From assembly GCF_014203275.1 (NCBI RefSeq), contig NZ_JACHIP010000004.1, forward strand, positions 372,001 to 436,000: DNA of 64,000 bases. Reading direction: 5' to 3'. The translations under genes and the position numbers were made by a program. This document shows, one piece after another, positions 36,190 through 44,999 of this stretch. Positions within the stretch are counted from its first letter, which is position 1; each line of letters opens with the position of its first letter. The stretch is from Granulicella aggregans. GTDB taxonomy: Bacteria > Acidobacteriota > Terriglobia > Terriglobales > Acidobacteriaceae. Under the pieces are notes generated by a model. It saw only the letters and a program-made list of their open reading frames with translations. It was not told the DNA's origin and did no database searches.

Positions 36190-37619
36190 CGCAGCTCGCC
36201 GACATAGACGCCGAACGCTGGCAGGACGACGGGATTGAGATCCATCGACACCTTCTGCGTATCCGGATTCAGCACCGAACGCAAGAAACTGCCGCGCAGA
36301 TGCAGATTGGCCAGGTCCGTCTTGAGCGGAAGGCTCAGAGGATTTGCCGACAGGTTGCAAACCACCACCAACGGAGGATTCGTCAGGCTGGGGTTAGCTG
36401 TCTTTCGCACCCACACCAGCGCGTTGGCACCGTCGTAGTTCAGCAGCACCTCATCGCCATCCCGCACCGAACTTCTGCCGTGATGCAGCTGGATCAGCTG
36501 GCGATAGAAGCTGAGCACGGAGCTTGGGCTGAGTTCCTGCCCCGCTGCTGTCGCGGGATCGGGCGGCGCAGGCTTGGCGGCCTTTACCGGCTTCACCGGC
36601 GCAACGTAGGGTACATAGTGCTCAGAGGCAACAAACGATGGTGAAGGAGCCGCCGGAGGTGGAACCGGTGCCGGAGTCGCGGCTTCGACCGCTGGTTCGG
36701 TCTCTGCAACGGGGGGCTTGCCCCACGGCATCATCGCCATCCCCGAATCAACCGCAAGTTCCTGGCCCGCGTAGATAACCGGCACCGAGCGATTCAGCAG
36801 AAGGACTGCGGCGATCATCTTCGCCGCATCACGCTCCGCCGACGGGGACGCAAAGCGGCCTGCACTTCGCGGAAGTCCCTGGGCATCGGTTGCGATGGCT
36901 GGGGAGCCGGTATGCACGAGCGACTGACTTCCTTCGAGCGCGGTTCTTAGTCCCGCGGCCGCATTTGCTGAAGGAGCCGCTGGGAGTTTCAGCAGGGCTG
37001 GATCGAGCTGGAGTTCGTTGGCTGCGGCCCTTCCGGCGTTACCGGAGAGATCCCCGTCCGTGATGAGGATGCGCTGGCCGACAAAGCTTGGCAGCAGCTT
37101 GCGGATAGCCGCCACGGCAGGGGATCCGGCATCGCCGGGAAGATAGAATCCGGCGACCCCGCGCGTCAGCCAGTAGCGGGCCAGCGCCGGGTCCGGGTGC
37201 GAGAGCGTCAGCAGAATGCGAAGGTTTCGCCTGCTCGCCTGGAGTGAAAGCTCGTCAAAGTCATCGACCGTACCCAGAGCAGGCTCGATCGGAGATGTGC
37301 CAGTAGCACCCGTAGACGGAGCGAGGTCCTCCAGCAGGATCGCGTCGACGCCCAGGTTGTGGATGTAGTCTAGCCTTTCCGCGATCCCCTTCAGCGTGCC
37401 CGGAGTGCCTTCAGGATCACCTGCGGCGCCGGCGAAGGTTCGCGTGTCGACTCTATACAGCACGGCATGTTTGAACCACGTCTGGGCTGTCATACCCGAA
37501 CCCACCCACCCAGGCCTTGCGAGGGTCTGGGCGTAGGTTCGTGCGGGCAACGAGAAGGCGAGCAGCATCGCAATGCAGGCGATGGTCCGAGTCGAGAGCT
37601 TCAGCACAGGTTTGTTCAT
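36183..37619 (-). CDS. Secreted GH13 (alpha-amylase)-like protein without recognisable catalytic residues
   Basis: The 478-residue product has a signal peptide (cleaved near TYAQT) and an amylase-like start: HAVLYRVDTRTFAG, then a repeated helix with GIAERLDYIHNLGVDAILLEDL. However, the expected GFRxDxx nucleophile region reads GVAGFYLPGDA, the Glu strand reads ILITDGDLSG, and the first NH motif is absent. A Pro/Ala/Lys-rich insert (about 330-395) interrupts the region before the C-terminal beta domain. It is therefore probably a non-enzymatic or strongly altered member. The ATG at 37619 fits the signal peptide. It overlaps the GT4 gene tail by 7 bp. Confidence 0.7.
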   Translation of the reverse strand: MNKPVLKLSTRTIACIAMLLAFSLPARTYAQTLARPGWVGSGMTAQTWFKHAVLYRVDTRTFAGAAGDPEGTPGTLKGIAERLDYIHNLGVDAILLEDLAPSTGATGTSPIEPALGTVDDFDELSLQASRRNLRILLTLSHPDPALARYWLTRGVAGFYLPGDAGSPAVAAIRKLLPSFVGQRILITDGDLSGNAGRAAANELQLDPALLKLPAAPSANAAAGLRTALEGSQSLVHTGSPAIATDAQGLPRSAGRFASPSAERDAAKMIAAVLLLNRSVPVIYAGQELAVDSGMAMMPWGKPPVAETEPAVEAATPAPVPPPAAPSPSFVASEHYVPYVAPVKPVKAAKPAPPDPATAAGQELSPSSVLSFYRQLIQLHHGRSSVRDGDEVLLNYDGANALVWVRKTANPSLTNPPLVVVCNLSANPLSLPLKTDLANLHLRGSFLRSVLNPDTQKVSMDLNPVVLPAFGVYVGELRY

Positions 37620-37763
37620 GGGAAGGGCAGAGGGCGCTCGCCGGCTGATCCTTCGCAGCACGGTGAGGCTACTGGCTAAGTGTACAGAACGGAGAGCAGC
37701 GAGCGGGTTCGCGAGTTCCATCGAATCCTATGCAACTACGGGCCAGTAGCCCATAATGTGAGG

Positions 37764-38168
37764 ATGCTCAGGCCCTGTTTTCTGGTTGTAGATCGGGAGT
37801 TTTCAAGCGGCATCTCCAGCCGCAAGCTTGTGATCGAAACCGCAAAGTTCAATGTCATCACGGCCTATAGTGCGGCAGAAGCGCTTGAGACGCTTGCGGC
37901 CTATCCGGCCGTGAATGGAGCAGTCGTCGATGAACATGTGGATGGCATTGACTGTCCGGATCTCGTCTCGAAGCTAAAGCAGATCAAGCCAGGTCTTGCG
38001 GTGATCGCAGTCGGTGCCCACGGCAGTTGCGGACCCGCGGACTACCACGTCGAATCGTTCAGCCCCGCAAGCCTCCTGGAAGTCCTTCAGAGGCTGCAGC
38101 CCGTAGCGACCGCCACCATCGAGCGAACGAATGAAGCTCTGAGCGAATCGGAGACAAAGCACTCCTAG
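37764..38168 (+). CDS. Degenerate response-regulator receiver-like protein
   Basis: The 134-residue protein follows the receiver pattern: a short first strand with Asp (FLVVDREF), a helix, AYSAAEALETL, then AVVDEHVDG with a possible acceptor Asp, and a hydrophobic strand VIAVGAHG. The conserved Lys near the C-terminus is missing (the position reads VESFSP), so phosphorylation-driven switching is doubtful. There is no output domain and no kinase gene beside it. The start at 37764 removes an unconserved 28-residue extension. Confidence 0.6.
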   Translation: MLRPCFLVVDREFSSGISSRKLVIETAKFNVITAYSAAEALETLAAYPAVNGAVVDEHVDGIDCPDLVSKLKQIKPGLAVIAVGAHGSCGPADYHVESFSPASLLEVLQRLQPVATATIERTNEALSESETKHS

Positions 38169-38492
38169 ATCCAGAGGGCTCCTGTAAAGCCTCTTTATTC
38201 AGCAACGGCTACTTCTTCCTGGTAGTCCATTTCGACGACAGATCCCCCTTCGATTTAGCACGATCTTTGTCGTGTTGGGGGGGGGGTGCCACGGCGGCTC
38301 TAGGGATTGGCCTCATTCGGAAACTTCGCTTAACAGGCGTTCTAATGTCCGCAGTTCCGGCAGACAAGGATTCCTGGCATATTAGCGCCTTGGGTGGCTG
38401 AAACGTGGAGATTGCCGAGAACAACGACTTCTAGGTCGTTTGGACTTACGGATTGCTGCCGACCACACGCCAACGATGGTGGCCATCATAAA
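38169..38492. other. Intergenic region with a 10-G tract
   Basis: This 324-bp stretch has no convincing gene on either strand. It contains a run of ten G at 38277-38286, unusual in this window and a possible slippage site, and is otherwise less GC-rich than the flanking genes. It separates the receiver-like gene from an unrecognised accessory gene. No tRNA or clear terminator is seen. Confidence 0.5.
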
Positions 38493-39539
38493 ATGACCGT
38501 CATGCTCCCCCTCGAAGAACTCGGAATCGTAACTTCACGCTCAGGCATTCTGCTGCTCATCGACACTGGCTATTTGAGGTTGTGGTCGCATGACAGAGTC
38601 CCCGAAATGCCGGACGGCGTTCTCTCGGATGATGGAGCAACCGCGACGGCCAACACGTTCGTCGATCTCCGAATCGTCGGCGCGGACGCCGAACGTGTAG
38701 GTCAGTTGCTTGGCATGTCTTGGAACCCCTTTTACGTGTATGACCAGCCACCCACGAACTTGGAACTGCGAAACAAGTTGGATAGCTTCGTTAGAGAGCA
38801 AAAGCTGGATGCTCGTTTTGAAGTTGTGAACCCGCGTATTTCGCACCGCCAACGGGTTGACCTTGCCATCAAGCAGGGCAAGGGCGCTGGGGAAATCCAG
38901 TTTCACGGCGTATGGGCTGCGGCTGTGAGCGGAGTTCCGACGGCGACGCCGCTCCGGGTTGTGGGTGAACGCGGTGATGAGCAAAATCCGGACAGGTGGC
39001 GACGAGTGATCGTTGAGTGCCAGCCGGGCAAGCGGTACGTTCAGTCACACGAGGTTGGTCTTGTCGGCGTTGACTATGCCCGCATTCTGATCGCAGATGT
39101 GGACGTGCTAGGGGGCTGGAAGCACGAAGAGTCGCTCGATGGAATGGCTGACTTTCTGTTCTGGGGGCGGGATGCCGAGCGAATCGCGGCGACCCTCCAT
39201 GCTCCGCGTGTTGGAAGCAGGGAGTTCGGATGGGTTGATCTTCCAACTGAGACAGCTACGGGGAAGGGGATTGCAGTTCAGGAATATCGGGACAAACATT
39301 CTCTCAAGATCGCTGTTGATTACCGTCCTCACTCCCACCACTGGCAAGTAATGCGGCCAATTAGAGAAAGCAGTCCCACAGAATCGAGCACAACGGAAAT
39401 AGATGGGGAGAAGGTGTGCAACTTCATGACAACGTGGGGTGATGGACTGTTTCAGGTGTATCGGGACATAGACGGTTCCGGTCAGCTCGTTCAGATTCGG
39501 ATCGAGATGGAAACATTGCCCGGTGCATCGCCAAGTTGA
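38493..39539 (+). CDS. Unrecognised accessory protein with two similar halves, possibly immunity-like
   Basis: The 348-residue protein is soluble without a signal peptide. The two halves appear related: an N-terminal segment ILLLIDTGYLRLWSHD followed by GADAERVGQLLG, and a second segment ARILIADVDVLGGWKHE followed by GRDAERIAATLH. The C-terminus TTWGDGLFQVYRDIDGSGQL resembles DUF4241-type and polymorphic-toxin immunity proteins, but I cannot assign a family. Base composition is lower in GC and codon use is looser than in neighbours, suggesting transfer. ATGs at 38493 and 38502 are both possible. Confidence 0.65.
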   Translation: MTVMLPLEELGIVTSRSGILLLIDTGYLRLWSHDRVPEMPDGVLSDDGATATANTFVDLRIVGADAERVGQLLGMSWNPFYVYDQPPTNLELRNKLDSFVREQKLDARFEVVNPRISHRQRVDLAIKQGKGAGEIQFHGVWAAAVSGVPTATPLRVVGERGDEQNPDRWRRVIVECQPGKRYVQSHEVGLVGVDYARILIADVDVLGGWKHEESLDGMADFLFWGRDAERIAATLHAPRVGSREFGWVDLPTETATGKGIAVQEYRDKHSLKIAVDYRPHSHHWQVMRPIRESSPTESSTTEIDGEKVCNFMTTWGDGLFQVYRDIDGSGQLVQIRIEMETLPGASPS

Positions 39540-39810
39540 AACCAACCCAGGTCAAAACGTGAAACGGCAAGTATCTGATCCGCGTTGTGCCCTGGAAACG
39601 GGATTATAGGAAGCGACGACCACGCAGTCCAACCTCAGAGCCCCTCCGCTTCCCCAATTGACAAATCTGTAACCGAACCCGAAGATTGGGGTACCACCTG
39701 TTACCTCAAAAGAGTCCCGGTCCACCTGCCATGACGCGGGAGCTTCGGTGTCTTTTCACTCTCTTGATAGCATGCGGCCTTCCTTTTAAAAAATCTTAGA
39801 GGTGTGAACC

Positions 39811-41406
39811 ATGGCATTGGCTCGGGGCATTTCACGGCGCGATTTTCTTATGCGTGTTGGGCAGGCTGGCGGATACGGCGCTGCGTTTACGACGATGCAA
39901 TCGCTGGGATTGCTGCCGATGAAGGGCGTGCTGGCGGAGCCCATCCATGCCGCTCCGGGTGTTGGTAAGGGAACGAAGGTGGTCGTTCTCGGAGCAGGCA
40001 TCGGAGGCCTCGTCTCCGCCTACGAACTCCGCAAACTTGGCTACGACGTCACCGTTCTCGAGGCCCGCGAGCGTCCCGGCGGACGCAACTGGACCGGCCG
40101 CAAGGGCACCAAGGTGGAGTTCACCGATGGCACTGTGCAGGAGATCAAGTGGGAGGAAGGCAACTACCAGAATCTCGGCCCAGCGCGCCTTCCGAGCACC
40201 CACTGGACCATGCTCGGCTACGCCCGCGAGCTTAACGTGCCGATGGAAGTCGAGATCAACACCACTCGCTCCTCGCTACTGCAGAACGACAAGGCGAACG
40301 GCGGCGTGCCGGTGGTGCAGCGCAAAGCGGTAAACGACACCCGCGGCCACGTCTCCGAACTGCTGGCGAAGTGTATCAACCAGGGAGCGCTGGACGCCGA
40401 GATCACCAAGGAAGATCGCGAGCGGATGGTCGCATTTCTGGGTGTCTATGGGCCGCTCGACAAGTCAGGCAAATATGCCGGCTCGGAGCGCGCTGGGTAT
40501 AAGGTGTACCCGGGAGCGGGCGACCAGGAACCCGTGAACGAAACCCCCATGGACATGCACGTTCTGCTCGACGAGAACTTCTGGAATGGCCTCCTCTACG
40601 AAGAGGCCAACGACTGGCAGGCGACGATGATGCAGCCGGTCGGCGGCATGGACCGGATTCCCTTCGCCTTCGCCAAGTCTCTCGGCGATATCGTCGAATA
40701 CAGCTCGCCGGTGACCGAGATCCGCAAGACCAGCAAGGGCGTCGCGATCTCCTACACGCAGGGCGGAACGGCGAAGAAGCTTGAAGCCGCATATTGCATC
40801 TCCACCTTGCCCTTCTCGATCCTGAAGAAGACTCCGAACGATCTTTCTCCAGAGATGAAATCCGTGATCGACGGCAGCAAGATGGGCCACTCCCTGAAGG
40901 TCGCCTGGGAATCGCGGCGCTTCTGGGAGCAGGACTACAACATCTACGGCGGCCTCTCCTTCGTCGCGCAGGGTCCAAGCCCGGTCTGGTACCCGAGCGG
41001 ACGTCTCATGCACCCCACCGGCATCGTGGTCGCCGGATACATGGACGAGTCGCAGGTAGCCGGCTTCTCCGACATGACCATGGAGCAGAAGTTCGCAGCC
41101 TCCCGCGCGACCATCGAAAAACTCCACCCCGGCCATGGCAAGGAACTGACGAACCCAATCTACTGCGGCTGGCGCATGGTGAAGTGGAACGAAGGCTCCT
41201 GGATCCAGACCTACGGCGGCGGCAAGCAGGGTTACGAGAAGGTGATCCAGGCCGACGGACCCATCTACTTTGCCGGCGACACCGCCAGCCACATCGTCGG
41301 CTGGCAGGAGGGCGCTGCTCTGAGTGCTCGCCGGGCCGTGGATATGATCAGCGACAAGGTGAAAGCGGCGCGGCTGGCAGGTTACGACGGAGCACTGCCG
41401 GCTTAG
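39811..41406 (+). CDS. Tat-exported flavin amine oxidase (L-amino acid/monoamine oxidase-like)
   Basis: The 531-residue protein begins with a twin-arginine signal (SRRDFLMRVGQAGG). The FAD dinucleotide-binding motif VLGAGIGGLVSAYELRKLG, the ERPGGRNW segment and the C-terminal GPIYFAGDTASHIVGWQEGA are hallmarks of the amino-oxidase family. These enzymes oxidise amines or amino acids to imines with release of hydrogen peroxide. Tat export fits a cofactor-loaded enzyme acting in the periplasm. The substrate cannot be told. A 271-bp gap precedes it, with no evident terminator. Confidence 0.92.
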   Translation: MALARGISRRDFLMRVGQAGGYGAAFTTMQSLGLLPMKGVLAEPIHAAPGVGKGTKVVVLGAGIGGLVSAYELRKLGYDVTVLEARERPGGRNWTGRKGTKVEFTDGTVQEIKWEEGNYQNLGPARLPSTHWTMLGYARELNVPMEVEINTTRSSLLQNDKANGGVPVVQRKAVNDTRGHVSELLAKCINQGALDAEITKEDRERMVAFLGVYGPLDKSGKYAGSERAGYKVYPGAGDQEPVNETPMDMHVLLDENFWNGLLYEEANDWQATMMQPVGGMDRIPFAFAKSLGDIVEYSSPVTEIRKTSKGVAISYTQGGTAKKLEAAYCISTLPFSILKKTPNDLSPEMKSVIDGSKMGHSLKVAWESRRFWEQDYNIYGGLSFVAQGPSPVWYPSGRLMHPTGIVVAGYMDESQVAGFSDMTMEQKFAASRATIEKLHPGHGKELTNPIYCGWRMVKWNEGSWIQTYGGGKQGYEKVIQADGPIYFAGDTASHIVGWQEGAALSARRAVDMISDKVKAARLAGYDGALPA

Positions 41407-41452
41407 CAATAGATAGCGTTCAGGGATAGATTTATCGCATAATCGACAGATT

Positions 41453-42253
41453 ATGAACGGCGTTGTGTTGAATCCGGCTGATACCGGCCTGGAGGTCATC
41501 GACCTTCAGGCCGATGCCGCGTTTGCGCGCCGCGCGTTGCATGCTCGTGACACCGCGCTGCAGATGGAAGGCATGAAGCGTCTGGCGAGTGCATTCGTTG
41601 AACGTCCCGCAACGATTCTGCAGGAGCTGGTGAAGGCGGCGGTAAGCCTCTGCGGAGCCGACAGCGCCGGGATCAGCATCGAGCGCGAGGACGGCTCGGA
41701 AGACGCCTTTTACGAGTGGGTAGCCACCGCCGGAGACTATGAAGGTTTTCTTGACGCGATCCTGCCGCGCAATCCCAGTGCCTGCGGCGTCTGCCTGGAG
41801 CGTGGACGGCCCCAGCTCTTTCGCGTCTCGAAGAAGTTTTTCGACATCCTCGGCGTCGTCGCTCCACTCGTCACCGACGGCATCCTCCTCCCCTGGCAGG
41901 TGGAGCAGACGCGTGGGACGATCTTCATCATGGCTCACGGCCGGGACGAAGCCTTCGACAGCGAAGATGTGCGCCTCATGCAGTTTCTGGCTGATTTTGC
42001 CGCCATGGGTGTGCGCCAGCAGCGGCAACAGAAGCTGCTGATGCAAAGAGAGCGCGCTACCGCCGCCGCAGCCATGGCGAATGACCTGGCCCACAAGATC
42101 AACAATCCCCTGCAGAGCCTGACGAATCTGTTGTATCTCGCGGCCGGCGGCGCGGGTGGCGGAGACGCGAAGGAACTGGCCCAGCAGGCGGCGACCGACC
42201 TCGACCGGCTCTCCGCCCTGGTAAAACGGCTGCTGGAATTGCCAAAGGCGTAA
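41453..42253 (+). CDS. GAF-domain protein with a histidine-kinase DHp segment but no ATPase domain
   Basis: The 266-residue protein has a GAF domain (about 45-190, including SLCGADSAGISIE and the typical SEDVRLMQFLADFAAMG end) followed by an H-box-like helix, ANDLAHKINNPLQSLTNLLYLA, with the phosphorylatable His in HKINNP. The frame stops where a HATPase domain would start. It may be a signalling phosphotransfer or dimerisation module, or a remnant of a kinase. CATAAT lies 9 nt before the ATG. The stop codon lies inside a 20-bp tandem repeat. Confidence 0.8.
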   Translation: MNGVVLNPADTGLEVIDLQADAAFARRALHARDTALQMEGMKRLASAFVERPATILQELVKAAVSLCGADSAGISIEREDGSEDAFYEWVATAGDYEGFLDAILPRNPSACGVCLERGRPQLFRVSKKFFDILGVVAPLVTDGILLPWQVEQTRGTIFIMAHGRDEAFDSEDVRLMQFLADFAAMGVRQQRQQKLLMQRERATAAAAMANDLAHKINNPLQSLTNLLYLAAGGAGGGDAKELAQQAATDLDRLSALVKRLLELPKA

Positions 42254-42309
42254 CTCTCGATTCGAAGCGGTAGCTCTTCATTCGAAGTCGTAGCTCTTCA
42301 TTCATTGAC
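42250..42309 (+). repeat. Three tandem 20-bp repeats
   Basis: Three units starting GTAACTCT, GTAGCTCT and GTAGCTCT run at 42250-42269, 42270-42289 and 42290-42309. Units 1 and 2 share 17 of 20 positions and units 2 and 3 share 15 to 16. The array starts in the last codon of the GAF gene and ends 17 bp before the MFS gene. Confidence 0.85.
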
Positions 42310-42326
42310 TTGTGAAAACATAAGAC

Positions 42327-43640
42327 ATGGCTGTCGCTACAAACGAAGCTGAGTCTGAGATAGGAAGCGCGTTTCGCTCACGCGACTTCCGGCTGTACCA
42401 GAGCGCGCGGCTCTTCGTGATCCTCGGGGCGGAGGCGCAGTCGGTTGCGGTCGCGTGGCAGGTCTATCAGATCACCCACTCGGCCCTCGACCTTGGCTAT
42501 ACCGGTCTCGCCCTCTTTCTTCCCGGCCTCTTCTTCATGCTGGCCGCGGGACACGTTGCCGATCGCTACGACCGCCGCAAGATCATCCTCATCTGCTACA
42601 CCGTCCAGTTCGTCTGCACAGCCATGTTGCTGTGGTTTGCGCTCCACGGCATTCAACAGATCTGGCCGATTTACACCGTCCTTGTAGGGATTGGGCTTGG
42701 ACGGGCCTTCAGCGGCCCCGCATCTTCGGCGATGGTGCCGAGCCTGGTGCCGAAAGACCACTTCGTCAACGCGATCACCTGGGGCGCGACCATCTATCAG
42801 ATCGCCAACATGGCCGGCCCGGCGGTGGGCGGCCTGCTCTTCACACTGCCGCTGGTTGGATCGATGGCGAAGATGAACGGCGCGGCCATCGTCTACACCT
42901 TCACGCTGATGATGCTGGGCCTGTTCATCGTCCTCGTCTCGATGATCCGGACGCGGGTCGAGAAGACCGAGAAGAAGGCCTTCAGCCTGAACACGATGCT
43001 GGCCGGGATGCGCTACGTGTGGGAGACCAAGCTGCTGCTCGGCTCCATCTCGCTCGACCTCTTCGCCGTGATGCTGGGCGGCGCGGTGGCGCTGCTGCCG
43101 ATCTATGCGACCGAGATCCTTCACGCCGGTCCGCAAGGCCTCGGCCTGCTCCGAGCGATGCCGTCGGTCGGCGCGCTGGTCGTCAGCCTGACCATGGTGT
43201 GGCGGCCCATCAAGCACCATGCCGGTAAAGTCATGCTGGGTTGCGTGGGAGTCTTTGGCGCGGCCACGGTCGTCTTTGGATTGTCGACGACCATGTGGAT
43301 CAGCCTCATCGCTCTGGTGCTGGTCGGAGCAAGCGATATGGTCAGCGTCGTCATCCGCAGCAGCGTCCTTCAGCTTGCGACGCCGCCAGAGATGCGTGGC
43401 CGGGTCTCCGCGGTGAACTGGCTCTTCATCGGTGCATCCAACGAGTTTGGAGAGTTCGAAAGTGGTCTCACCGCGCACTGGTGGGGAGCGGTCCGGGCGG
43501 TGGTGATTGGCGGCATAGGGTCGCTCATCGTCACCGGCGCAGCTAGCGTTTTGTTCCCGGCATTGCGACGGGCAGATCAACTTACGGCGGAATCGCTGCG
43601 CAGCGCGGATCTGGAACTCAGCGTCGCCGAGCCAGAATAA
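42327..43640 (+). CDS. Major facilitator superfamily transporter (EntS-like, MFS_3 group)
   Basis: The 437-residue protein has about twelve membrane helices. The cytosolic loop DRYDRRK after helix 2 is the MFS motif A, and AFSGPASSAMVPSLVPKDHFVNA is typical of the EntS/MFS_3 drug and siderophore exporter group. It most likely exports a small molecule across the inner membrane by proton antiport. The substrate is unknown and no biosynthetic cluster is adjacent. The ATG at 42327 is preceded by the triple repeat. Confidence 0.9.
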   Translation: MAVATNEAESEIGSAFRSRDFRLYQSARLFVILGAEAQSVAVAWQVYQITHSALDLGYTGLALFLPGLFFMLAAGHVADRYDRRKIILICYTVQFVCTAMLLWFALHGIQQIWPIYTVLVGIGLGRAFSGPASSAMVPSLVPKDHFVNAITWGATIYQIANMAGPAVGGLLFTLPLVGSMAKMNGAAIVYTFTLMMLGLFIVLVSMIRTRVEKTEKKAFSLNTMLAGMRYVWETKLLLGSISLDLFAVMLGGAVALLPIYATEILHAGPQGLGLLRAMPSVGALVVSLTMVWRPIKHHAGKVMLGCVGVFGAATVVFGLSTTMWISLIALVLVGASDMVSVVIRSSVLQLATPPEMRGRVSAVNWLFIGASNEFGEFESGLTAHWWGAVRAVVIGGIGSLIVTGAASVLFPALRRADQLTAESLRSADLELSVAEPE

Positions 43641-43671
43641 GATCGTTGTACAACAGAGCTACGGGGGATGG

Positions 43672-44394
43672 ATGGATACAGGGAAGAAGGCAGCGATTGG
43701 AGCGACGGTAGTGTTGATACTCGCCGTCGGCGCGCGCGTGGGCATGATCTACAAGAGCCGGCACGAAGAGGCCAAGCCGGTTGAAGTCGCCCAGGCGAAG
43801 ATGGACCCTGACGACCTCGTCTTTTTCAAGCAGATGCGCCCCGACTCGATGAAGGACATCAAGGATCTGGTCGGCAAGACGATCTGGGTCTCCGCTGGCG
43901 GCCAGATGGACTACTTCAAATATGCGAACCACAAGGCGGACTACTCAAAGTCCGCAGGCATTCTGCTCGGTGCCGACCCGTTGATCGTGAAGGACGCCTT
44001 TGAGCAAGTCGCCCCCAAGTCCGCGACCTACCGCATCCCCGGTGGCGACCGCCAGGTACTGCTGGTGATCACTCTGCCAAAGTCTTCTGATCCAGCCGCC
44101 GAGTACGCCGTGCCTGTGGGCTATCGCGACGCCGGAACCTACACCTTTCTGACCGACCAGATCTTCTTCTACGACGACCCGCACACGCTCTACAAATGGC
44201 CAGCCGAAGACTGGGCCGCAGTAGACGCGCACAAGGTCATCCTGGGGATGAGCGAGCGCCAGGTTTCCCTGTCCCTCGGCCAGGTCAGCAAGAGCCAGAG
44301 CCAGGACGTCGGCAACCGCACGGTGAACTTCGACGATCAGGGACATCCCGTGGATGTGACGTTCGAGCACAACAAGGTCGTCTCGATCCACTGA
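43672..44394 (+). CDS. Membrane-anchored protein with SmpA/BamE-like C-terminal motif
   Basis: The 240-residue protein has one N-terminal membrane helix (about residues 7-26) and a soluble, probably periplasmic domain. Near the C-terminus VILGMSERQVSLSLGQVSK followed by NFDDQGHPVDVTFEHNKVVSI resembles the SmpA/OmlA (BamE) fold, where GMT-x-x-Q-V starts the domain. I do not recognise the middle part. GGGGGATGG precedes the ATG. It is 31 bp downstream of the MFS gene and may be cotranscribed. The assignment is based on a short motif only. Confidence 0.65.
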   Translation: MDTGKKAAIGATVVLILAVGARVGMIYKSRHEEAKPVEVAQAKMDPDDLVFFKQMRPDSMKDIKDLVGKTIWVSAGGQMDYFKYANHKADYSKSAGILLGADPLIVKDAFEQVAPKSATYRIPGGDRQVLLVITLPKSSDPAAEYAVPVGYRDAGTYTFLTDQIFFYDDPHTLYKWPAEDWAAVDAHKVILGMSERQVSLSLGQVSKSQSQDVGNRTVNFDDQGHPVDVTFEHNKVVSIH

Positions 44395-44406
44395 GGTTGC
44401 TGACGT

Positions 44407-44961
44407 TTACTCGGTAGGATCGATCAGCTTCAGCCCACCCGGGTCTTGCACTTTGCCGAGCGGTATATCGTCCGCCATCAGAAAGACCTCGAGCGTCGGG
44501 TTCACATGAAGCTCGAAGGTATGCCCGCCGCGCGTCGAGCCGTCCGAGCGGCCCAGCACCGAGTGCGCATGGACAATAGGCTGTCCAAGATAATCGGCGA
44601 TATCGCCCGTCATGGCGAGAACTTCGCTCTGCTCGTTCACCGGGATTGGCCTGTAGTTCTTCTGCGGAATATCGAACCACGCCAGCAGAGCGCTCTCGCA
44701 GGCGCCAATGGCGGTGAAGTGAGCGTCGCTGATGTGGTTCTGGCGCGCAAAGTCGGTCAAGCCGCTGATGACTTCATCCCCCTTGCTGAAGATGATGGCG
44801 TAGACGCGCTCGCCCGTGCCCGTATGCACCAGCTTGAACTTCATCCCCGGAGCCATGCCTTTTGCGACCGGACGAGAGGGAGAGATCATGCCGGGTGGAG
44901 GCTGCTGAGGGAGCGCAGGAGTGGCGATGCCAATCAGAAGAGCGAGGGATATGAGGCGCAT
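44407..44961 (-). CDS. Secreted PPC/DUF296-domain protein
   Basis: The 184-residue product has a signal peptide (cleaved near ALPQQ) and a PPC domain (about 40-170): conserved FTAIGACESALLAWFD, the metal-site region around GQPIVHAHSVLGRSDGSTRGGH and a beta-trefoil-like end. PPC (DUF296) domains usually occur in cytosolic DNA-binding or unknown prokaryotic proteins; some bind a metal through three His. The three His of HAHS...GGH are present here. Export is unusual for this family and argues for an enzymatic or metal-binding role. Confidence 0.83.
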   Translation of the reverse strand: MRLISLALLIGIATPALPQQPPPGMISPSRPVAKGMAPGMKFKLVHTGTGERVYAIIFSKGDEVISGLTDFARQNHISDAHFTAIGACESALLAWFDIPQKNYRPIPVNEQSEVLAMTGDIADYLGQPIVHAHSVLGRSDGSTRGGHTFELHVNPTLEVFLMADDIPLGKVQDPGGLKLIDPTE

Positions 44962-44999
44962 GATAGCTCCTGTGTATCAGGATAGATGCGCGGCTGGGC

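Noticed and set aside
38209..38424. 71-residue minus-strand frame across the ten-G tract
   Set aside because: The homopolymer would encode a run of prolines, and nothing in the frame is conserved-looking. There is no ribosome site.
42378..43580. 400-residue minus-strand frame over the MFS gene
   Set aside because: Its composition (Asp, His, Arg, Gln) is that of the complement of a hydrophobic gene. The MFS frame on the plus strand is clearly real.
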